A stretch of DNA of 40,616 nucleotides from an uncultured Nitrospira sp. GTDB taxonomy: Bacteria > Nitrospirota > Nitrospiria > Nitrospirales > Nitrospiraceae. Below are positions 9,319 to 17,404 of the stretch, piece by piece. The stretch spans positions 1 through 40,616 of the forward strand of contig CABVRV010000026.1 in NCBI GenBank assembly GCA_902500755.1. The letters run 5' to 3'. The notes below the pieces were generated by a model that did no database searches, was not told where the DNA came from, and saw only the letters and a program-made list of their open reading frames with translations. Within the stretch, counting starts at the first letter, position 1. Each line of letters begins with the position of its first letter. Position numbers and translations under genes: made by a program.

Positions 9319-9673
9319 AGTGCTGATGTCTTGGGCAAAGGTGTCTATTCGTATGGTGACGGAGAAAACCTACGTGGCGGAAGGGCGGGTGTCAACCATC
9401 AGAGTGCGGTCAAAGATTGCGTGCTCCGTAGGGTGTCCTCCGCAACTTGTTGAGCTGTCGGGGGGACGTTTCACTTTGATGAGCATGGCTACGCTCGCGA
9501 CAAGTATGACACCTAGTCTTAACGGTTGATTCCTGATGACCGGTGAGAACTGCGATTGATGTGCGGAAGCGTTTCATTTAAGTCGGCAGTAGACGTTTAG
9601 AAAGAAGTCTCCACCTACTTAATCGGTTTCACCAAAGGATCATCCTCTAAAATTCCTACCGGATCTTAACCGG
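9319..9673. other. Intergenic stretch without a recognisable gene
   Basis: No credible reading frame was found on either strand. The only structure noted is a perfect 12-bp palindrome, TTAACCGGTTAA, at 9666-9677, running into the decayed HxlR remnant. It may be a chance site. Confidence 0.4.
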
Positions 9674-9786
9674 TTAATCTGTCTTGAGCAACATCCGTCC
9701 AGCCCGCCGTTGTTTGAGCTTATGGCCCACCTGGACAATGGGGTCGAGTGGCGGTGTCGCTCATGCCCGGAATCGGTGAGAGCCAG
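9674..9786 (-). pseudogene. Decayed C-terminal fragment of an HxlR-family regulator
   Basis: Read on the minus strand, this stretch encodes LTDSGHE, then after a frameshift IVQVGHKLKQRR, ending at a TAA at 9674-9676. The intact HxlR regulator at 15062-15412 has LTDLGHE and IVQVGHKLKQQR at the same spacing. The match is to the last quarter of the family only. The segment between the two motifs has lost its frame, and no DNA-binding domain precedes it. It sits immediately downstream of the NADH dehydrogenase gene. This is a remnant, not a functional gene; residue identities are seen directly, the history is inferred. Confidence 0.75.
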
Positions 9787-9828
9787 CGCATTCGAGGCGA
9801 CGCACCGCGATGATCTTTTGCGTACAGT

Positions 9829-11112
9829 CTATGTCCGTGAATTATCCGTAGATGAGGGTTTGTCCGGAGACGCACTTCTCCTTGGAAACAACAAGGCCGC
9901 TCCTGGCTTAAAGGTGAAGTAGTACCAGACCCACTCCAGCATCACCCGTACTCGGTTCCTGAGTCCGATGAGGAAGAAAATATGAACGAAGCACCAGATC
10001 AACCAGGCAACGAGTCCGGAGACATGGAGGGGGCCGAACTGAGCGATGGCCTGCGCACGGCCGATTGTTGCCAACATGCCACGGTCTTTGTAAATGAATG
10101 GTGAGCGTTGCGCCGGAACCGTGCCTCGATTGATCAGGTTGGCCACGTACCGTCCTTGTTGTATGGCCACTGGTGCAACTCCGGGCAACGGTTTCCCATC
10201 TTTCCCCGGGCAATGTGCCGCGTCGCCGATGACGAAGATCCACGGATCGTCCGGGATTGTCAGATCAGGTCGGACTATGATCCGACCTGAAGAATCCTGA
10301 GGAACTGACAGGGTCTTCAGAAGAGGGGAGGCTTTGTTGCCTGCAGCCCAAATGATATTTTCGGATGGTATCCATTCTGTTCCTACCATCACGCCGTTGT
10401 CCTGAATCGCACTCACCGGGCTGCTCAACTTGATGGTCACGCCCATGCGAACGAGTGCATGGGCGGCCTTCGTCGAAAGTGAAGCGTCGAACCCCGACAG
10501 AATGCGAGGACCGGCCTCGACAAGGATGATTGAGAGGGCATCTGGAGGTAAGGAGGGAAAATCTTTACTGAGGACTTTCCCCCCGATCTCGGCCAGTGCC
10601 CCGGCCAATTCCACTCCCGTGGGGCCTCCTCCCACGATCACGAAGGTGAGGCCGTCCTGCCTGTCGGTTGTGGCTCGGCGCCGTTCTGTTTCTTCAAAGA
10701 CGAGCAGCATCTTCTCGCGCAGTCGGACCGCATCGGTCATGTCCTTGATCCCCGGCGCAAACGGCTCCCATTCGTCGTGCCCGAAATAGGCGTGACGTGC
10801 TCCTGGAGCGACAACCAAGATGTCGAACCCAATCGGAGGACTTTCCTTGAGGTGGACCATCCGCCCCGCCCGATCGATTGACGACACTTCATCCATCATC
10901 ACTCGGACGTTGGACTGTGAACGAAACACCGTACGGAGGGGCCAAGCAATGTCGCCGGGTGACAGCGCGGCAGTAGCCACTTGGTAGAGCAGGGGTTGAA
11001 ACAGGTGATGATTGGTGCGGTCAATAAGGACAACATCAGCGTGGCGCACGGAGCGTGCGACCGTCAGACCTCCGAATCCAGCTCCAATCACGACGACCTG
11101 CTTTTGAGTCAT
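9829..11112 (-). CDS. Type II NADH dehydrogenase-like FAD oxidoreductase (paralogue 1)
   Basis: A 427-residue member of the NDH-2 family, which transfers electrons from NAD(P)H to a quinone without proton pumping. It has the FAD dinucleotide fold (VVVIGAGFGGLTVARS), the NADH-binding fold (FVIVGGGPTGVELAGAL), and the FAD-contacting IFVIGDAAHCPGKDGKPLPG segment. The C-terminal region is hydrophobic and aromatic (VAWLIWCFVHIFFLIGLRNR, then VWYYFTF), as expected for membrane attachment. ATG 11112 is preceded by AGGA. The paralogue at 11365-12684 lies directly upstream on the same strand. A sulfide:quinone reductase is less likely because that family's cysteine pattern is not evident. Confidence 0.9.
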   Translation of the reverse strand: MTQKQVVVIGAGFGGLTVARSVRHADVVLIDRTNHHLFQPLLYQVATAALSPGDIAWPLRTVFRSQSNVRVMMDEVSSIDRAGRMVHLKESPPIGFDILVVAPGARHAYFGHDEWEPFAPGIKDMTDAVRLREKMLLVFEETERRRATTDRQDGLTFVIVGGGPTGVELAGALAEIGGKVLSKDFPSLPPDALSIILVEAGPRILSGFDASLSTKAAHALVRMGVTIKLSSPVSAIQDNGVMVGTEWIPSENIIWAAGNKASPLLKTLSVPQDSSGRIIVRPDLTIPDDPWIFVIGDAAHCPGKDGKPLPGVAPVAIQQGRYVANLINRGTVPAQRSPFIYKDRGMLATIGRAQAIAQFGPLHVSGLVAWLIWCFVHIFFLIGLRNRVRVMLEWVWYYFTFKPGAALLFPRRSASPDKPSSTDNSRT

Positions 11113-11364
11113 TTGGTCCTGCTTCGATCAGCAGTTACTTTGTGGGGTCACAGTCCGGCATTTTCACAGTGGGACATACCATACGGCTATCCTGGGTATC
11201 GAATCTAGCGCGTTGTGCGTCTGAGGGAATGCTCAAGGAAGTGAGGGTGCGCTCATTGTGCACAGCCATGAGCTATGGTGTGATGCCAGAGCTATCGAGT
11301 GCAGTGCTTTCAAACTAGTGATGGATGAAGAGATGTTGAGGGTTCTGAGAGAAAATTCCTTGCG

Positions 11365-12684
11365 TCACGCCGCGCGACGTAGAGGGGGGCGATCCTCAAC
11401 AGCCTTCTCATGCGCAGGATCTGTGGATGACGCACTGTGCTGATGGGGCGGTTGCTCACACAGCAGTCGGGCACCTGGTTTGAAGGTGAGATAGTACCAT
11501 ATCCACTCCGACATGACCCGTATTCGGTTTCTGAAGCCAATCAGGAAGAAAATGTGAACGATGCACCAGAGGGTCCACGCCACGACTCCTGATGCGTGGA
11601 ATGGGCCGATCTGAGCGACAGCTTGAGCACGGCCGATGGTCGCCAACATACCTCGGTCCTTATAGGTAAACGGTGGACGTTGCTCAGGCGGGAGGTCTTC
11701 ATTGATGACCTTGGCGACATATTGGCCTTCTTTCATGGCGACCGGGGCGATTCCCGGCAAGGGTTTCCCATCACGCCCAAGGCAATGAGCGGCGTCACCG
11801 ATGACAAAAATCCAAGGGTCATCCGGAATTGTCAGATCCGGTCGGACCTTGACCCGACCGCACGAATCTTGAGGAGCCTCCAGAGTGTTCAGCAGGGGCG
11901 ATGCTTTGTTACCCGCTGCCCAGATGACATTGGCGGACGGGACCCATTCGTTCCCGACCATCACTCCGTCCGAACGAACGGCACTGACCGGGTTATTCAG
12001 CTTCACCGTGACTCCCATGCTTTCAAGTACGGCCAGGGCTTTGGCCGACAGCTTCGGATCGAAGCCCGGCAGCACGCGCGGGCCAGCCTCGACGAGGACG
12101 ATCGAAAGATCTTCCAAGCGCAAATGAGGATAATCCGGCCCCATGGCCTTTCTCCCAATCTCGATGAGTGATCCGGCTAATTCAACCCCCGTGGGCCCTC
12201 CTCCGACGATGACGAAGGTGAGGCGATTCTGCGTCCCGGTCTCAGCTCGTTGCCGTTCTGCGACTTCGAAGGCGAGCAACATCCGCTCACGTAAATGAAC
12301 GGCATCAGCCATGGTTTTGAGTCCAGGAGCCAGCGCCTCCCACTCATCGTGCCCGAAATAGGCATGACGCGATCCTGGGGCGACAATTAAGGAGTCGAAA
12401 GCAATTGGGGCGCTGTCTCGGAGACGGACGACCCGAGCGGTTCGATCGATCGACAACACGTCATCCATGACCACGCGGACGTTCGGTTGTGCACGGAACA
12501 GTGTCCGCAACGGCCAGGCGATGTCGCTCGGAGACAATGCAGCGGTCGCCACTTGGTAGAGCAACGGCTGAAAGACATGGTGGTTTGTGCGGTCGATCAA
12601 GATGACGTCGACGTCGCGCAGGAAACGCGCCACCGTCATGCCCGCAAATCCGCTCCCAATAATGACGACGCGCTTTCGAATCAT
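11365..12684 (-). CDS. Type II NADH dehydrogenase-like FAD oxidoreductase (paralogue 2)
   Basis: A 439-residue NDH-2 homologue, very similar along its length to the gene downstream: VVIIGSGFAGMTVARFL (FAD), FVIVGGGPTGVELAGSL (NADH), IFVIGDAAHCLGRDGKPLPG and the same aromatic membrane-anchoring end. ATG 12684 is chosen because it aligns with the start of the paralogue; a TTG at 12714 would add ten unconserved residues. The last 25 residues (after the WYYLTFKPGARLL segment) differ from the paralogue and are rich in His, Pro and Arg. The two genes are separated by about 250 bases with no other gene, so they may have separate promoters. This is a tandem duplication by sequence and order. Confidence 0.9.
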   Translation of the reverse strand: MIRKRVVIIGSGFAGMTVARFLRDVDVILIDRTNHHVFQPLLYQVATAALSPSDIAWPLRTLFRAQPNVRVVMDDVLSIDRTARVVRLRDSAPIAFDSLIVAPGSRHAYFGHDEWEALAPGLKTMADAVHLRERMLLAFEVAERQRAETGTQNRLTFVIVGGGPTGVELAGSLIEIGRKAMGPDYPHLRLEDLSIVLVEAGPRVLPGFDPKLSAKALAVLESMGVTVKLNNPVSAVRSDGVMVGNEWVPSANVIWAAGNKASPLLNTLEAPQDSCGRVKVRPDLTIPDDPWIFVIGDAAHCLGRDGKPLPGIAPVAMKEGQYVAKVINEDLPPEQRPPFTYKDRGMLATIGRAQAVAQIGPFHASGVVAWTLWCIVHIFFLIGFRNRIRVMSEWIWYYLTFKPGARLLCEQPPHQHSASSTDPAHEKAVEDRPPLRRAA

Positions 12685-12966
12685 TGGATGAGATAAGAGG
12701 GTAGGATTAATCAAGAATCCACTTTCACCATTTGGAACGTTTTCACGCTACGTGGAGAGCGGGAAACTGTCAAATGCTTCCTCCAAATCCACTAGAGTGC
12801 GCTCTCTCTAACCATCGGCAAGTCTCGCTTGTTACTTGAGTCCATGAGACGGCGACACGCTCCGACTAGCCAACACGACCGGTGCTGCTACACTTACCTC
12901 ATTGGACTTGAAGACGTTTACCTGTAAGTCGTCTCGGCTCGCACTGAGGGAAAAGGAGTCTCTTGT

Positions 12967-13710
12967 ATGACTGTGGAAGCTATTCACGTGATGAAAATAG
13001 TCCGACTTGCTTGTTTCACCGGGATCTGTGTGGCGGTGGGAGCCTGCTCCGGCGGCTATCACACGTCGAACGTGAACGGTGAGAAGAAAGTCTATCGCGT
13101 CGATGAACAGGGCGCCAAGACGCTGGTGTACGAGACCGACCAGGCCGGAAACATGACGATACACGACGCTGATGATCCGATGGCTAAGCGGCAGGTTGCC
13201 GCGCAAGAATTGGCGGAACAGGGCAGTGCCAAAAGGACTGAACACTTTGAGCAGCTCAGCGTGGGGCCCAAACGGCAGCCAAACGATCCCATCTATGTGA
13301 GTCTTGCCCCACCGGAGTTGGATGAGAATATGCAGCGGGCAGAGCGGTCAAAAGGGGTGGTGGCGGAACAGATTCGACGTGAATTCATTGGAGACCCTAT
13401 TATTCGGCTCACTGATGAGCATCGGAACCGGTCGGGTCTCTTGAAGCCGCGTATACGAGTGGAGGCCGTTGAGGTGTCACCGAAGGTTTCGTTAAAGGAA
13501 GCTTACGGGGTCGACCGAAAGACGGGCAAGCGGAGCAAAGTACTGGCGGTCGTCTTTGAGGCGACCATCACATCGCAGGTGCCGCCGGCCACCTATACCG
13601 TGTCTGAATCAGGCCATGTTTTGAAGAATGTGGAAGTATCCAAACGATTTGCCAAACAGGTCAAACAAGTTATTTTGGAGAAAATTGGCCCCAACATTCC
13701 TGCCCAGTGA
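12967..13710 (+). CDS. Putative lipoprotein of unknown function
   Basis: A 247-residue protein with an N-terminal hydrophobic signal and the lipobox VGAC (Cys at residue 27), followed by SGG. The mature part is hydrophilic, with a charged stretch around residues 60-115 and a C-terminal region rich in beta-strand-like segments (KVLAVVFEATITSQVPPATYTV). AGGAG lies eight bases before ATG 12967; an internal ATG at 12991 would still give a shorter signal. No known family is recognised. It is not obviously cotranscribed with its neighbours. Location (lipidated, periplasmic or outer-membrane inner face) is inferred from the lipobox. Confidence 0.68.
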   Translation: MTVEAIHVMKIVRLACFTGICVAVGACSGGYHTSNVNGEKKVYRVDEQGAKTLVYETDQAGNMTIHDADDPMAKRQVAAQELAEQGSAKRTEHFEQLSVGPKRQPNDPIYVSLAPPELDENMQRAERSKGVVAEQIRREFIGDPIIRLTDEHRNRSGLLKPRIRVEAVEVSPKVSLKEAYGVDRKTGKRSKVLAVVFEATITSQVPPATYTVSESGHVLKNVEVSKRFAKQVKQVILEKIGPNIPAQ

Positions 13711-13854
13711 GCAGACGTTCCCGCACGGATTGCAAAGCGAGCTATCCCCAATACCTCCTGACTTGAAATAACAGACATTGAATCTGCCAGCTTATGTGAT
13801 GAGACTCGCCTGTCATTCATGTCATAATATCCACCACTTCAGCGTGAGTCCCAC

Positions 13855-14427
13855 ATGGCAAAGATCAATCCACCTGTCTCTCGAATCACGATTACTGATA
13901 CTTCGGGGAGGCTGCGCATCGTCATTCCCTGTAGTCGTAGCTGGTTCATCATCGGATTTTTGGGGTTTTGGGTCTGTGGCTGGGCGGTGGCTGAATTCAT
14001 GGTCTCCAAACAGTTTTTACAAGGTGATGCTCCGCCGGAGGGTGAATCTTTCATGCTGGCATGGTTCGCCGTCTGGACGGTTGGCGGACTGTTGGCCATC
14101 TATGCCTGGTTGTGGCAGGTAATGGGGAAAGAGATTGTTATTGTCCACGGTCAGACGTTCACAACGCGACGCGACGTTGGAGGGTTCGGGTTTGACAAGG
14201 AATACGATCTTCTACAGATGCGAGACCTGCGTACCGCGCAAGTCGGGTTCAATCCGCTGGATCTCTCATCCAGCCTCCAGCTGTGGGGAATCGGCGGTGG
14301 GGTGATCGCCTTTGACTATGGTGTGAGAACCGTTCGCTTCGGCGCGGGCCTTGATGAAGTAGAAGCCAAGGAAATCGTGACCGCCATCACACAGCGCTAT
14401 CGCATTCAAGAGAACACAAGGACCTAG
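13855..14427 (+). CDS. Two-helix membrane protein with a PH-like C-terminal domain
   Basis: A 190-residue protein. After a short polar N-terminus come two transmembrane segments (about 29-50, IIGFLGFWVCGWAVAEFM, and about 68-88, MLAWFAVWTVGGLLAIYAWL). The C-terminal 95 residues (KEIVIVHGQTFTTRR, then GGGVIAFDYGVRTVRFG) resemble the soluble bacterial PH-like domain of small integral membrane proteins. There is no enzymatic motif. It may serve a scaffold role at the inner membrane, but no role can be assigned. It stands alone on the + strand between a lipoprotein and a broken convergent gene. Confidence 0.6.
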   Translation: MAKINPPVSRITITDTSGRLRIVIPCSRSWFIIGFLGFWVCGWAVAEFMVSKQFLQGDAPPEGESFMLAWFAVWTVGGLLAIYAWLWQVMGKEIVIVHGQTFTTRRDVGGFGFDKEYDLLQMRDLRTAQVGFNPLDLSSSLQLWGIGGGVIAFDYGVRTVRFGAGLDEVEAKEIVTAITQRYRIQENTRT

Positions 14428-14469
14428 GTCTAGTCTGCCATGCGTTCCGAAACGGAGGCTCGTCCGCTT

Positions 14470-14993
14470 CTAGCCAAGGGTGTATACCGCAAAGATTCTA
14501 TAAGGGCCAGGCTCTGAATCCTTAAACTTTCCCGTTTCGACAAGACGCTTCGCGATATCGAAATCAGGGAGCAGACAATGTGCATTGGTCAAAATCTCAT
14601 TGGCGAGAGAGTTGCATGACGTGGGGAGCATTCAGGGCTGTTTCTCGACGCGCTGCTTACGATATCAAATCCTGCAAGGTTCGTCTGGTCTGGTAAGCGA
14701 ACATTGGTGGTGAAGACTTCTTTTCTCTCATATGGACACCATTGTCCAATTGCGTCATCGAATTCCTGCTCATGGACTTCATAATAGAACATTGTAGAGC
14801 CAGCGAGGTCGATGGAATGCTCGCGTGCTACATGCTCAATGACTTCAGGAGAGTCGAAGAACCAGTGGCCATTGTGCTTCCAGAATGTAATGTAATCGGC
14901 AAAGTCTTTGGAGAGACAGCCGCTCACCGAGTAGATATCTTCGATCCCGCTGGCCTTTAGCCAGTCAGGTTTGCTGACCACTCTCTTTGCCAT
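14470..14993 (-). pseudogene. Gene of unknown function interrupted by a single-base frameshift
   Basis: The open frame from 14993 runs through a Trp/Tyr-rich protein (SVSGCLSKDFADYITFWKHN, then MFYYEVHEQEFDD) to SPECSP and then ends in a random-looking tail at 14589. If one base is added in the four-C run of the minus strand (plus-strand GGGG, 14623-14626), the reading continues as SCNSLANEI, TNAHCLLPDFD and PGPYRIFAVYTLG, stopping at TAG 14470-14472. The joined product is about 174 residues, and the restored part looks like genuine protein. No known function is recognised. This could be a real inactivating mutation or a homopolymer sequencing error. ATG 15014 is an alternative start adding seven residues. 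Confidence 0.7.
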
Positions 14994-15061
14994 ATACCCA
15001 CCCGGAACCATCATGACTCATTCAACTTCCGCGTGCCGTGAAAGCGGCAAGAAAGCTTCTC

Positions 15062-15412
15062 TTACACAACTCTTTGCTGTTTGAGTTTGTGCCCGACCTG
15101 CACAATGGCCTCGATCGCCGGCGTGAGTTCATGGCCAAGGTCTGTCAATGAATACTCCACCGTCGGCGGCGACGTCGGTATCACCTGGCGCGTCAGAATA
15201 CCGTCCCGCTCCAACCTCTTGAGGCGCCCCGAAAAGACTTTCGGTGACACTCCGGGAATGTCGGCCATCAGTTCGCTGAACCGCCTGGGCTCCTCCCGGA
15301 GATACCAGATGATATTCGGCGTCCAGGCCCCTTTCAGAAACTGCATGCACGCTGTCAGCGGGCAACCAACCGGCGGCGCCTTCACCTTTGATTTCCGACG
15401 TTTGACGGCCAT
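15062..15412 (-). CDS. HxlR-family winged-helix transcriptional regulator
   Basis: A 116-residue MarR/DUF24 (HxlR) regulator. After a basic N-terminus comes the family cysteine in VGCPLTACMQFL, used by relatives such as YodB, CatR and HypR to sense quinones, diamide or aldehydes by thiol modification. It is followed by the winged helix (GAWTPNIIWYL, RRFSELMADIPGVSPKVFS, RLKRLERDGIL, VEYSLTDLGHEL). A second Cys lies five residues after the first. AAGGAG lies seven bases before ATG 15412. It is divergent from the SDR/tautomerase pair, which it probably represses, with palindromes in between. Redox sensing is family knowledge, not shown here. Confidence 0.9.
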   Translation of the reverse strand: MAVKRRKSKVKAPPVGCPLTACMQFLKGAWTPNIIWYLREEPRRFSELMADIPGVSPKVFSGRLKRLERDGILTRQVIPTSPPTVEYSLTDLGHELTPAIEAIVQVGHKLKQQRVV

Positions 15413-15441
15413 CTGACAATCTCCTTACGCATTACACGAGG

Positions 15442-15494
15442 CTTTCCATTTGGAAAGTCGAAAGTGCACTTACTAAACGATAGCATATTGCTAT
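15442..15494. promoter_or_regulatory. Candidate divergent operators between the HxlR and SDR genes
   Basis: Two perfect inverted repeats lie in the divergent gap. CTTTCC-ATTT-GGAAAG occupies 15442-15457, and ATAGCA-TAT-TGCTAT occupies 15480-15494, with an AT-rich stretch between them. HxlR regulators bind short palindromes overlapping promoters of divergent target genes, so one or both are good operator candidates. No match to a published consensus was tested. Confidence 0.5.
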
Positions 15495-15566
15495 ATGACA
15501 GTTAACGCATTACCTTGGCCCACAGAAGATACGACATTCATCTCACAACTTGAAAGGAGTCACGTC

Positions 15567-16289
15567 ATGACAGTACAGAAAACGGCGATCGTAACGGGGG
15601 CGTCCAGTGGGATCGGTCTCGGTCTCACCATGGCATTGGTTGAGCATGGCTATCGCGTCGTCGCTAACTCGCGGCAGATTACGACAGCGGGCACCTTGGG
15701 ACCTTGTGACCATTTGGCCCTTGTAGACGGCGACATTGCCAGTCCTAACACCGCACATCGCATCGTCGAGACTGCCGTTCAACGGTTCGGCAGCGTCGAT
15801 GTGTTGGTAAATAACGCTGGCATCTTCATTCCCAAGCCGTTCACGGACTATACGACGGAGGATTTCGAGCGGTTGGTCTCAACTAATCTGGCGGGGTTTT
15901 TGTACGTAACTCAAGCAGTTGTCAGACAGATGAGGCGGCAGGGTGCCGGTCATGTCGTCAACATCACGACGACACTGGCTGATCAACCGATTGCCGGGGT
16001 ACCGGCCGCCATTCCCGTGCTGACGAAGGGAGGACTGAATGCCGTGACGGCGGCTCTCGCGATTGAATATGCGGGGGAAGGCATTCGGTTCAACGCCATC
16101 GGCGCCGGCATTATCGACACACCGATGCACAAACCGGAGACACATGGATTCTTGAAGACCCTGCATCCAATACAACGGATCGGCACGGTATCGGAGATCG
16201 TCGATGCGGTGCTCTACCTCACAGACGCGACCTTCGTCACGGGCGAAGTTCTGCACGTCGACGGTGGTGCCCACGCAGGGAAATGGTAA
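15567..16289 (+). CDS. Short-chain dehydrogenase/reductase (SDR) with altered active site
   Basis: A 240-residue SDR with the NAD(P)-binding motif TGASSGIGLGL and the structural NNAG motif. The classical catalytic Ser and Tyr-x-x-x-Lys are not in place. The strand normally ending in Ser reads NITTTLADQ, and the Lys is preceded by PVLTK instead of Y-x-x-T-K, so Tyr is replaced by Pro while Lys is kept. It may use another acid or have lost oxidoreductase activity. ATG 15567 is chosen because AAAGGAG lies about seven bases upstream; an earlier ATG (15495) would add 24 residues and cover the operator region. It is followed after a hairpin by a tautomerase gene and divergent from HxlR. Confidence 0.88.
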   Translation: MTVQKTAIVTGASSGIGLGLTMALVEHGYRVVANSRQITTAGTLGPCDHLALVDGDIASPNTAHRIVETAVQRFGSVDVLVNNAGIFIPKPFTDYTTEDFERLVSTNLAGFLYVTQAVVRQMRRQGAGHVVNITTTLADQPIAGVPAAIPVLTKGGLNAVTAALAIEYAGEGIRFNAIGAGIIDTPMHKPETHGFLKTLHPIQRIGTVSEIVDAVLYLTDATFVTGEVLHVDGGAHAGKW

Positions 16290-16296
16290 CCCTACG

Positions 16297-16325
16297 ACCC
16301 CGAGCGCTCATCTTGAGCGTTCGGG
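16297..16325 (+). other. Intercistronic hairpin between the SDR and tautomerase genes
   Basis: An almost perfect inverted repeat (about 14 bp with one bulge and one G-T pair, TCT loop, CGAGCGCTCA facing TGAGCGTTCG) lies between the two genes. It has no T tract, so it is more likely an mRNA-stability or attenuation element than a full terminator. Confidence 0.5.
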
Positions 16326-16349
16326 TCATCCTAAGAAAGGAGCCTGATC

Positions 16350-16577
16350 ATGCCCTATGTCCATATGCAGCTGACACGTGAAGGTGTGACGGTCGAGCAG
16401 AAAGAATGGTTGATCAAAGGTGTAACCGACTTGCTCGTTCAGGTACTCAACAAGAACCCCGCGACGACGTTTGTCGTGATTGAAGAAGTCGAGACCGACA
16501 ATTGGGGCATCGCAGGCATGACGATGACGAAATATCGGCGACAGGAGCAGGCCTCAGCTCAGAATTCAATGAATTAA
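16350..16577 (+). CDS. 4-oxalocrotonate tautomerase family protein
   Basis: A 75-residue protein of the tautomerase superfamily. Pro2 (the catalytic N-terminal proline after Met removal) is present in MPYVHMQLTREG, and the usual helix (EQKEWLIKGVTDLLVQVLN) and second strand (TTFVVIEEVETDNWGIAG) follow. The length is typical of the small 4-OT subunits (about 62-76). It normally acts as a homohexamer in the cytosol, isomerising enol/keto acids. AAAGGAG lies about eight bases before ATG. Placement after the SDR and across from HxlR suggests a quinone- or aldehyde-induced pair, which is inference. Confidence 0.9.
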   Translation: MPYVHMQLTREGVTVEQKEWLIKGVTDLLVQVLNKNPATTFVVIEEVETDNWGIAGMTMTKYRRQEQASAQNSMN

Positions 16578-16752
16578 GGTCTGCTGGCGCAGACAGACGA
16601 GCTAACTCTGCGATTGGTGCGAGCGACCGCCATCTCAGTGGACTTGATGAAAGCATGCCACGGTGAGCCAGGAGAACCAACCAGACATGAAAGGGGTCAT
16701 AGAGCGTACCGTCCGGCCACAGACGCAGGTGAACGAGTGAAAGGAGTCTCCG

Positions 16753-16839
16753 ATGAATATGTATCTCCTGCTGAAGATGCTTCATATTTTCGGTGGGGTT
16801 TTGAGTAGCCGAAGACAGGACTCGTGGTCAAACCAATGA
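16753..16839 (+). pseudogene. Truncated DUF2269-like membrane protein (N-terminal fragment)
   Basis: After a clear ribosome site (AAAGGAG, about six bases upstream), the frame starts MNMYLLLKMLHIFGGVL. This is the first transmembrane helix of DUF2269-type integral membrane proteins, which are normally about 150 residues. Eleven unrelated residues follow before TGA at 16837-16839, giving only 28 residues. No continuation was found downstream in any + frame. It is probably the stump of a gene that once followed the tautomerase. The family assignment rests on a short N-terminal match and is tentative. Confidence 0.5.
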
Positions 16840-17001
16840 TGAACGGCTACCGCGAGCCGACCAAACGCGTCCGCTTCGTTGAAACGCAACGAAAGATGAT
16901 GAGCTTTCCTTCACAAGCTGGGAAACTTTGTCGGCTAGATCACGAATCGGGAGCAGGAGGGGAATTGTAGCAATTCCAGAAGTCTGGTGAGGCGTGATGA
17001 A

Positions 17002-17322
17002 TCAAAGTTTCGTTGACTGACCGGAGGTATAGGCACGAAATGCCTTATCAGCCAGCGCATCAAGCTTGCTGGCTTTCACATCAATAATATGAAGCGTCTC
17101 CCCCATGTTGTTCCGCCGGTGAAAATGACAACTCCACTTCCAACCATCTATTTGTTGGAAGCAAACTGGGCTGAGTAAATTCCCGAAATCATAAGACCTC
17201 CTTTTGGTCACTGATCTTGCTTGTGAAATGCCGGTGCCAAATTCTACATGCTTATATATATGATCGGTCGATTCCCTAATTAACTGTGGCTCCTTTATTC
17301 TCTTTTGTCCTTTCCCCTCCAT
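17002..17322 (-). CDS. Small hypothetical protein
   Basis: A 106-residue open frame in a region more AT-rich than its surroundings, with GAGG about nine bases before ATG 17322. The product has a basic N-terminus, a Trp/Cys/His stretch in the middle (IDGWKWSCHFHRRNN) and an ordinary-looking end (KLDALADKAFRAYTS). I recognise no family. The same frame stays open after the stop codon down to about 16840 (with PLLLPIRDLADKVSQLVKE), so this may be part of a decayed longer gene. It could also be non-coding. Confidence 0.35.
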   Translation of the reverse strand: MEGKGQKRIKEPQLIRESTDHIYKHVEFGTGISQARSVTKRRSYDFGNLLSPVCFQQIDGWKWSCHFHRRNNMGETLHIIDVKASKLDALADKAFRAYTSGQSTKL

Positions 17323-17404
17323 GCATTGCCTCGTTTTCCCCTCCGGTGCTAGACTCGATCACCGTGGGGCTATCCTTATTCCTTCCAGACCCTGAGTGAG
17401 TACA

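Noticed and set aside
16614..16808. 64-residue + strand open frame
   Set aside because: It overlaps the DUF2269-like start in another frame and has low-complexity, arginine-rich composition.
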